A stretch of 64,000 nucleotides of DNA from Cornus controversa. Its lineage: Eukaryota; Streptophyta; Magnoliopsida; Cornales; Cornaceae. Positions 56,507-64,000 of this stretch are shown in pieces. The notes below the pieces were generated by a model. The model worked only from the letters and a program-made list of their open reading frames with translations. It was not told the origin of the DNA and made no database searches. Where the stretch lies: positions 32,292,501 to 32,356,500 of the forward strand of contig CM048845.1 of assembly GCA_026545225.1 (NCBI GenBank), in the 5' to 3' direction. The stretch's first letter is position 1. Each line of letters starts with the position of its first letter. The translations under genes were made by a program, and so were the position numbers.

Positions 56507-57600
56507 ATGGTTGAAGACAGTTCTATTCACAAGGCTCCTATGTTTGACGGCTCTAGCTTTAACACTTGGAGGATTAAAATGGAGGCCTTCTTTCTATCTA
56601 TCTCCTATGATGTTTGGCACACTACATTAGAAGAGGTTGTCATCCTTGATCCTGTAAACCCCTCAATAGCTAACAAGATTACCAAATTAGTCGATAGGAA
56701 GGCTAGAAATGCTTTATAGAAAGTATTGCAAAATCAAGAATTTACAAGAGTCAAAAATTGTAAAAGTGCAAAGGAAATTTGGGATTCTTTAGTAACTGCA
56801 CATGAATGAAGCAACACCATCAAGGAAAATAAGATTCAACTTCATAAAGTTAAGTTAGATGGACTTAAGATGTACGAAGGAGAAAATGTTGCGGATTATT
56901 TCTTCAAAGTCAAAGGCATTGTAAATGACATGAGGGCCCTAGATGAATAGATTGAAGACAAAGTGGTGTGCAAAAAGATATTATGCACTATGACTAACAG
57001 GTTGAATCCTAAGGTCACCATTCTGGAAGACAAAGACATCTCTAGACTCAGCATTGATGAGCTGGAGTCATCTCTCATAACTTATGAGATGAGAATTAGA
57101 TCTCTTAATCAAACACGAAGGGAGTCAACTCTAAAATCAAAAGAAGTGGAGGCTCCAACTGAAAAGGAATCAAATTCTGATGACTTTGAAGATGAAATGG
57201 CTTACATAGTAAGAAAGTTCAAAAAATTCAAGATGAGGAAAAAAGCAATGCAACGACAAGGACAAGGCTGTTTTGGGTATGACAAGTAAGGTCACTACAT
57301 AGCTAATTGTCTAACTACTCCCAAAAAATAAAAACACAAGAAGTTCGGTGCTCCACAGTACAAAGGAAAGGGCAAGAAAAATGCCTTTTACATGGGTTGG
57401 GACTCAAGCACAGAAGAAGAACAATAAGAGTCATCTGATGAAAATGATGAAGAGGCATGCTTGTTTATGGCCTTACAAGAATCAGATGTGGCAAGTTCAA
57501 ATTCTGAAAATGAAGAAGATCCTGATGTTGATGAAGTCCTGGTGAAATGTGAAAGGTTGGCACAGAACTATAGTGAACAAAAAATGTAATCGAAGAAGGT
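56507..57600 (+). pseudogene. Copia gag
   Basis: ATG at 56507: HKAPMFDGSSFNTWRIKMEAFFLSISYDVW, the N-terminal gag motif of plant copia. Then the UBN2-type part (KSAKEIWDSLVTAHE, ENKIQLHKVKLDGLKMYEGENVADYFFKVKGIVNDM, TNRLNPKVTILEDKDISRLSIDELESSLITYEMRI), and a CCHC knuckle CFGYDK, stop, GHYIANCL near 57268-57310 whose second Cys is Tyr-Asp. An acidic stretch (ESSDENDEEACLFMALQE) follows. In-frame stops lie at 56717, about 56806, about 56948 and 57287. Lineage (Sirevirus, Tork or other) is not certain. Confidence 0.8.
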
Positions 57601-58828
57601 CAACTCCGAGCTGCAAAAGAAAAAAAAGTTGCTTATGGAGCACTTAAGGGTAAAATTCTTTACCTTATGTGTTATTTCATTTACTATGTGTTATCTAACG
57701 AAAACTAGAACTGAGTTCATTTCTTGAGGAGAGATCTCAAAAGATGTATGAGATTTGGGAAAATTCTATGAAGCAATTGGCAAAACAAGTATTGGGTTTG
57801 ATGATAAAGCCGGTCAAGTGATATCGAACAAATCCCACTCAACTTTTGTTAGAGCTGTGAATGGTAATATATATACATCATATCCTGTTGTTGATATAAC
57901 TAGTAGACCAAAATATGAATTCTATATAATGTTTGTCGTCAATCTAGGATTAAGATGCATCTATTAGAATTGTATGTCCCAATTATGTGGAGCTGAAACC
58001 CATGTAAGTTAGAAAGACAAATCTACATTTGCACAGAGCACATGTAACTTCAAAAGGGTTGATTAAAACCAAACTGATGTGGATTCTTAAGAAATTGAAC
58101 TCTGTAATCATTCTTGTCTGCACTGCTTTGAAAGCTTGTAATGTCAATACCAAGTGGTACATGATAGTGGTTGTTCTAGGCACATGATAATAGATAAGAC
58201 CAAATTCGCTAACATTAAAAATTTTGATTGTGGTTCAGTTATTTTTGGAGATAATAAGAAAGGCAAAATTGTAAGAAAATGCACAATACCTAAAATCAAA
58301 GAAATGCCTATGCTAAGTGATGTGCTCTATGTAGTGGGTCTAAAGCATAACTTGTTGAGTGTGAGTCAATTATGTAACACTGGTAGCTTAGTAAATTTTG
58401 ACCAAAAAACTGCAATGTTATTGATAAACAATCCGGTAAAACACAATTTACTACATATAAAGCTCCAGAAAATGTCTACGCTATTAATGAAGACTCCTCA
58501 CACACTGTTTACAATTTCACTAACATGAAAAATTTAACACTTTGGAATAAAAGGTTAGGGCATGTGCATTCCAAGAACATAAAAAATCTTATCAAGCATA
58601 AGTCTATTAGAGGTCTTCCAAATTCATTTCTAAATGAAAATTAAGTATGCAATGCTTGCCAACAAGGTAAGCAGACAAAAATCTATTTTAATAAAAAGGA
58701 AGTGAATAACTCTAAACCACTTGATATTGTGCATATGGACTTATGTAGACCCATGACGACCACAAGTATTAGTGGTAGCAAGTACTTTATGCTTGTCATT
58801 GAATATTATAGTAGAATGACTTGGATTT
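57601..58828 (+). pseudogene. Copia protease and integrase start
   Basis: A degraded link region (57600-58150, including GKTSIGFDDKA near 57776) leads to the protease motif HDSGCSRHM at 58160, with the family's DSGCSRHM intact. Then VSQLCNTGSLVNFD, the integrase zinc domain (LTLWNKRLGHVHSKNIKNL, stop, VCNACQQGKQTK, 58530-58680), and the core start LDIVHMDLCRPM..SGSKYFMLVIEYYSRMTW carrying the first catalytic Asp. E2 interrupts the core at 58829. Confidence 0.8.
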
Positions 58829-61494
58829 TCTCACACCCCAATTTTCATTCTCCAGAAACCAAGGGTGACCCACGCTTATCATTCATACCCTAACCACAAT
58901 CACCCTTTTATATCACGCTCTGATATTATGTTGTCACACCCCAAATTTTGGTGCTCCAATAAATTTGAGGGAGAACAGTGTTTTCACCTCATCATCTTAA
59001 ACCTCAATCTTGGCATAAACTATTATGTTGTGGAAGCTTTCTATATACACACCATTATAGTGCCACACACTCATCAATACCCCTCACAATGGGCTCCACA
59101 TTTGGTTTCACACATATAAACAATCAATATCTAGAAACCAACTCCTTGAAGAATTTGAATTTGGTTTTGAAACCTATACCATTGGATAGATAATCCAAAA
59201 ATACTAAAATTCAAAACAAACCACACTCAATTCTGAGTTAAAATGTGGAAGTTACGCCAAAACAAAGCTTGGACCGATTTTTGACTTTGCTGTGAATAGT
59301 AACTTCAATTGTGCGAAATGAGGATTTAGATTGTGTAAAACTGATGTTTTGATTGTGCAAAAAAGTCTTCAATTCTGCAAAAAATTTACCCATTTGGGAC
59401 CTTGGATCTGTAATATTTCACACGATCGAAATGGGGTTTCGATTGTGCGAAATTTCCTCTGTCTGGACTCTAAAAATCACAATAATTTGCAACCATTTCG
59501 CACAATCGAAATTGGAGTTTCGATCATGCAAAATGGACATTTTGCAGGATCGAAATGCCCTCCACAAGGCCTCTAAAAACCCTATACATGATCCATTTCG
59601 AGCCAATTCAGATTTTATCAACCTAGAACCCCCCCATACATGATCTATAACATAATTGAAAGATGCCACGTCAATCACATACTCAAAATCATCTACATGA
59701 TTTAGTTATACATCGAAGTGAATCATTCTCTTTCACAACCATAATCCATTCATAATGAAAACATCATCAAATGAACTAAATGCTACCATAAGCATTACAT
59801 AAACTAATTCATTGTCTTTTCATACCCAATAAGCTCATAGTCCAATGCATACATTCATCAATTCTGAAATAAAGAAAGCCATAATACATGCATTTCTCAA
59901 TAGTAGAGATGACCAAACTCACCTAAGCATCGACTCGACGCCGACCTACATGATATGCATTATGTCATCCCTACGCTACATGGCATGCTCGAACTCTTAT
60001 GTTATCAAGAAGGCAACAACATAACAAATAGCAAGTAATCACTCAACCTTTCATGAACATGAAATAACACAATATGCCTCTCAATTTCACAAACCACAAT
60101 CTTAATATGAATTCACAATTCATGAACCAAACTCAGTCTAGCCCCAAGTATTCAACTCCACAAATTATCTAAATGTCATAACCACAATCCTTTCAACATC
60201 ATAACCCAAGATTTTTACAACCATCAAGATCATCACATGTTGACACCCATCAACCTCAAGATTGTAACTATGGTTCCTCTTCAATTGAAAACTGCCAATC
60301 GAAAGAGAGGAATCCATTTTCCTGCTAATTGGAATCTGCCAATTGGAATCATAAACTCATCACCATCTAAGTGCATCCATTCTCATAGTTCGACCCATTT
60401 AACAATCATTCCAATTCCAACACTCATCTCACTTTCTGCCAAGAACAACCTACACAAGGTAAGTACACACATACTACATTGCATACAATTCCATTCATAA
60501 ATATCACCAAATGCATTAACATGGAAAAACTACTCTTTTGATGCATTTTTTCAAACATATGGCATTCAAGAGTGCACATAATTGCAATCATGGATCAAGT
60601 AAACCTAACGAGCCTCATGCTTCTCAACTAAACATATACAACATATGCAAAGCACAATTAAGTTATACCTAAGTTAACTTTAACATGTGTAAGACTAACA
60701 TGCTTCATATACATCACATAAATTATACAAGAAACATTCTTAGCATGTTTAAACATCAAAGAAAATCCAGAAAAAATCTTCTAACTTCCTAAATCAAGCT
60801 AACACTACCATATATCACAAAAATCCTAGAGAATCGATGAAAGGAAGGAGAAGACACCCCTACCTCAAAATTGAAGACCTTCCAAGCACTTTCAAAAATT
60901 TTTAATGGGTTCCACCTTGCCAAAACATGAGTTTGTTTGGTTCAAATCGAAGCTCTAGCCATCCCTTACACACTTTCTTCTTCGGCGAATCACAAATCCA
61001 AACCGAATGCACCAGAAATGTAGAGAGAATGTGGAGGGATGGAGTGGGAAAGATTTAGAGAGAGAGAGGGCCATGAGAAATGGTTGAGTTATCTCAACCC
61101 TAGATATTTATAATATCTGGGGCGCCAAATGACCAAAATGCCCCCGAGTCACTTAACTTACCTTCCCGGGCTCCATTTTTGACTTCAAAAACTCCTACGA
61201 TCTCAAAATAATCACTTTCTTTACTCATTAAATATTTTGTTTCGTCCAATCTCAAAAATAATTATTATCCAGAAAATTTTTGGATTTTTTAGCCCACCCG
61301 GGCCGCATCCCGGGCCCCGATTTGACCAAAAAGTCAAACTTCTCCAAATCTTTCGAAAAGTTTCAAAAACCTTAAAACATGTTTTTAAACATGTTTTCTA
61401 CTCTCGAAACACTGAAAAAATCATTCAAAATGCATTCATAGCAAAAATGATGAAAATTTTTGAAAACTGATCAAATTTGGTTCTAGTCTCTACA
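58829..61494 (-). mobile_element. E2: chromovirus solo LTR, reverse, in the copia integrase
   Basis: A 2666-bp unit with exact GATTT duplications (58824-58828, 61495-61499). Minus strand: TGTAGAGACTAG at 61494 to GGGGTGTGAGA at 58829, where the terminal CA has become GA. An inner intact end (TGTCACACCCC on plus, from 58932) lies 103 bp inside, with iMet primer-site copy TAATATCAGAGC (58917-58928, minus). Removing E2 and one GATTT restores a continuous integrase. Word cluster of TTTCGATTGTGCGAAAT type at 59300-59560. Confidence 0.9.
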
Positions 61495-61499
61495 GATTT

Positions 61500-62000
61500 A
61501 TTTTCTGAAAGAAAAATATGAAGCTATAATTCATTTCAAAAATTTTGGTAACCTTGTTGAAAATGAGAAAAGTTGCAGGGTTAAGAGACTTAGATCTGAC
61601 TTTGGAACTGAGTTCATCATGAAAGAATTCAGTGATTACTATGACTCCAAGGGAATCAAGAAAGAATTTTCAACAGTTAAAACACCTCAACAAAACGGGG
61701 TTGTTGAAAGAAGAAACAGTACAGTTCAAGAAATGGGAAAACAATTCTGTTTCAGAAGAACCTATCTAAGGATTTTTGGGCAGAAGCAATAAGCACAGTG
61801 GTCTACATTATCAATAGAGCTCTTTTGAGGTCAAATTCAATAAAGATACCCTTTGACTTGTGGTTTGAAAGGCCTGCAACTGTGCATTACTTCAAAATAT
61901 TTGGAAGTTAGTGTTTTATCTACAACAACCATGATAATCTAGGAAATTTTGACTCAAGAGCCAATGAAGGCATCATTCCAAAGGAAGACTCTGAAGAAAA
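61500..62000 (+). pseudogene. Copia integrase, second part
   Basis: Continues the core after E2: FLKEKYEAIIHFKNF, RLRSDFGTEFIMKEF with the second catalytic Asp, then STVKTPQQNGVVERRNSTVQEM with the catalytic Glu. A frameshift after the Glu motif (~61740) and several stops towards 61915 break it. GSKL/ISVVDD-type linker sequence leads to RT. Confidence 0.8.
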
Positions 62001-63060
62001 TCTTCCTCTAGAAGCTAAAAAGGAAAATGAGCAACCTAGCTCATCCACTACTATTGAAGAAGAAAGAAGAGAACCTCGATATCTGAATCTACAAAAGGAA
62101 GTCCAACAAGAAAACATTATGAGAAATAATGAAGGACTGGCTCTTACAAGAGCAAAAAAGAAGACATTACCACTTGTAGGTGAGGATGAGCATAGTCACT
62201 TTACTATGTTATCATCCATTGAACCAAAGAACTACTCAAAAGCAAAGGATAATCCTAATTGGATAACTACAATGGAGGAGAAAATAAAACAAATTGAGAA
62301 GAATGATACCTGGGCTTTTATGCGAAAGTCGACAAATAAAAATATTATTGGCTCGAAATGGATCTTCTAGAACAAGATGAATGAAAAAGGGATAGTCATC
62401 ATAAATAAAGCTCAACTTGTCTATAAAGGATTTGCTTAAATCACCATATTGGACTATGATGAGACGTTTGCTCCAGTTGCTTGATTAGAGTCCATCCGAA
62501 TGCTTCTCTCCTTTGCAAGTTACAAGAGAGTAATGGTCTATCAGATGGATGTCAAGTCTGCTTTTCTAAATGGTGATCTATGAGAAGAAGTATACATTAA
62601 GCAACCTGAGGGATTTGTCAATACAAAGCATCCTCAACATGTTCTCAAGCTTAGAAAAGCGCTCTATGGACTCTAGCAATATCCAAGGGCATGGTATGGC
62701 AAACACCACTCTTTTCTTATTGAACAAGGTTTCCAAAGAGGAAAGGTCAATGGCACACTCTATGTGAGGCCCTCGAACTCAAACTTTTTAATTTTGTACA
62801 TGTTTTGTGGTTCACACTCGAGTCAAACCACACAATTTGCTACACTTATGCAATCAAAATTTGAGATGACCATATTAGGCACTTTGAAATACTTCTTAGG
62901 ACCTCAAATCATTCAACATGCTAAAGGTATATTTATATCTCAAGAAAAGTATGCAAAACAAATTCTAAAAAAATTTATGGATGATTCAAAACCAATGTCT
63001 ACTCCCATGTGTCACTACAAAATTGTCCAAAGAATGTACCACTGACCCTATAGATAATAC
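62001..63060 (+). pseudogene. Copia reverse transcriptase, catalytic box lost
   Basis: Phrases in order: EPKNYSKAKDNPNWITTMEEKIKQIEKNDTW, NIIGSKWIF, stop, DYDETFAPVA, stop, VMVYQMDVKSAFLNGDL, stop, EEVYIKQPEGFVNTKHP, KALYGL, stop, FATLMQSKFEMTILGTLKYFLGPQI, QEKYAKQILKKFMDDSKPMSTPM. Where copia RT has YVDD, this copy reads LILYMFCGSHSS (~62790-62820), so the catalytic pair of Asp is gone. B4 cuts the gene before RNase H. Confidence 0.8.
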
Positions 63061-64000
63061 TGATTCGTGTGTGAGTGTGACTCAAAAAGTATATCAATTA
63101 AAATTTTCCACACTTCGCAATAGAACGAATTCCTTGCAGAATAGGGCTATCGAAAGGGGTATCGTACCTCAGGGATTATGGTCTGATGAGTTGGAATACG
63201 GAATTAATTCTAATTAAATTTAGAAGAAAAGAATTCTGATTTTTAAACTAAATTAATTAAAAAGATAAAATAAAATAAATCAAAGTAAATAAGATAGTGA
63301 AGATAATATGAGAGAAATCTAGGGTGTTTGACTTCACCACTAACTCCACAATCAATGGTCAATTGAATCAACTATGGGGAATTACATCATGCATAAGTGG
63401 TGTCGGTGGCTACAAGCTCACCTTCATCCATCAAGAAGATAATATATGATTGAGGCTAAGCCATGGACTATCTTCGATTGGCATGGGACATCTGCCTAAC
63501 TACTCTAATCTAGGGTGCAGTATGGTTCATCTTCTCTAGGCATAATCCATCAAAGCTCATAACAATATATTCAGTGATTACCATTGTGTAATAATCTCTC
63601 TCATGATCACAGAAAACAAGAGAGATTGAGTTCAATAACAACAACTAAATATCTAAGACAAGATAAGAAATCATTGAGATTGAATTTACAAGACTTTTAT
63701 TGCTCAATTCTATAATAAGAATCTTCTGAATTACACAATCTATGCATGTATATAAAGGTCCCCAATAATTAAAACAATCAAACCATTGATGCTTTGTTAG
63801 GGCTACATCAAAACCCTAGTGGATGAACTAGCCGCTCATGGTAGAAGAAGAAGCTTCAACTGTTGAGGATGAAGACATCATCTTTCTGAATTACGCGTAT
63901 GACTTCGTTCTCCAATGGCTCTGCCAATATGTTTCTGTTCTCTTCTCAGCCCTCTCAGACTCTCCAAGCTCTGTTCTCTCTGTCTAATCTCTCCCCATTC
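63061..64000 (-). mobile_element. B4: B-family LTR, reverse, truncated by the window end
   Basis: Plus-strand TGATTCGTGTGTGAGTGTGAC at 63061 is the reverse complement of the B LTR end. The sequence follows the B3 LTR backwards to 64000, where about 570 bp of the expected 1.5 kb remain outside. Left flank is AATAC. Whether this is a solo LTR or the start of a full element cannot be seen. Confidence 0.9.

Overview
The window is repeat-dense, AT-rich plant nuclear DNA. Three things point to a flowering plant: plant-type Ty3/gypsy lineages (Tekay/Del-like chromoviruses with a C-terminal chromodomain, and Athila-like elements with a tRNA-Asp-type primer site), a plant Ty1/copia element, and plant snRNA-type promoter boxes. 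I cannot name the species. I found no host protein gene, rRNA or tRNA. Almost everything is nested LTR retrotransposon sequence, as expected of heterochromatin.

Layout. 1-14101: chromovirus G1 (+), pol full of stops. Its 5' LTR is split by LTR E1 (-), which itself holds T1; T2 sits in its gag; its 3' LTR is cut by C1. 14102-15538: LTR C1 (+) with a decayed Asp primer site. 15556-20235: Athila-like body A1 (-). 20236-21681: a chromovirus pol tail plus LTR (D, +). 21682-23705: a deleted Athila relic A2 (-) with solo LTR C2 inside. 23706-24400: an unassigned stretch with two copies of a cassette that looks like a Pol III small-RNA gene. 24405-25310: an 86-bp dimeric tandem repeat. 25508-30660: a gag-like pseudogene (-) split by LTR B1, which holds LTR B2. 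31265-31553: LTR scrap E5. 31554-48175: chromovirus G2 (-), same family as G1, split by the complete 11.2-kb Athila-like element B3 (+, 32586-43779) and by solo LTR C3. 48176-49543: unassigned. 49544-55453: LTR E4 (-) with LTR E3 (+) inside. 55459-63060: copia element (+) with LTR E2 (-) inside its integrase. 63061-64000: LTR B4 (-), running off the window.

Target-site duplications date the nesting. They are exact for T1 (CATTG), T2 (CCTAG), B2 (GACGC), B3 (TAAAT), C2 (CTTCC), C3 (GGTAG), E2 (GATTT), E3 (TAAAG) and E4 (TGAAT), and off by one base for E1. B3 is the youngest large element: its two LTRs are both 1513 bp and nearly identical. It keeps an open RT-RNase H frame and an open third ORF, but its integrase core has been removed in frame.

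Three patterns go beyond ordinary annotation. (1) Two tandem cassettes at 23872-24000 and 24238-24360 have a USE box, 23 nt, a TATA-like box, a ~22-bp imperfect hairpin and a T-run. (2) Most LTR families here carry, at a fixed place, a cluster of short palindromic words; the place is conserved but the word differs between families. (3) Several chromovirus LTRs (E1, E2, E3, D) carry an older LTR end plus a tRNA-iMet primer-site copy 103-133 bp inside their real end.
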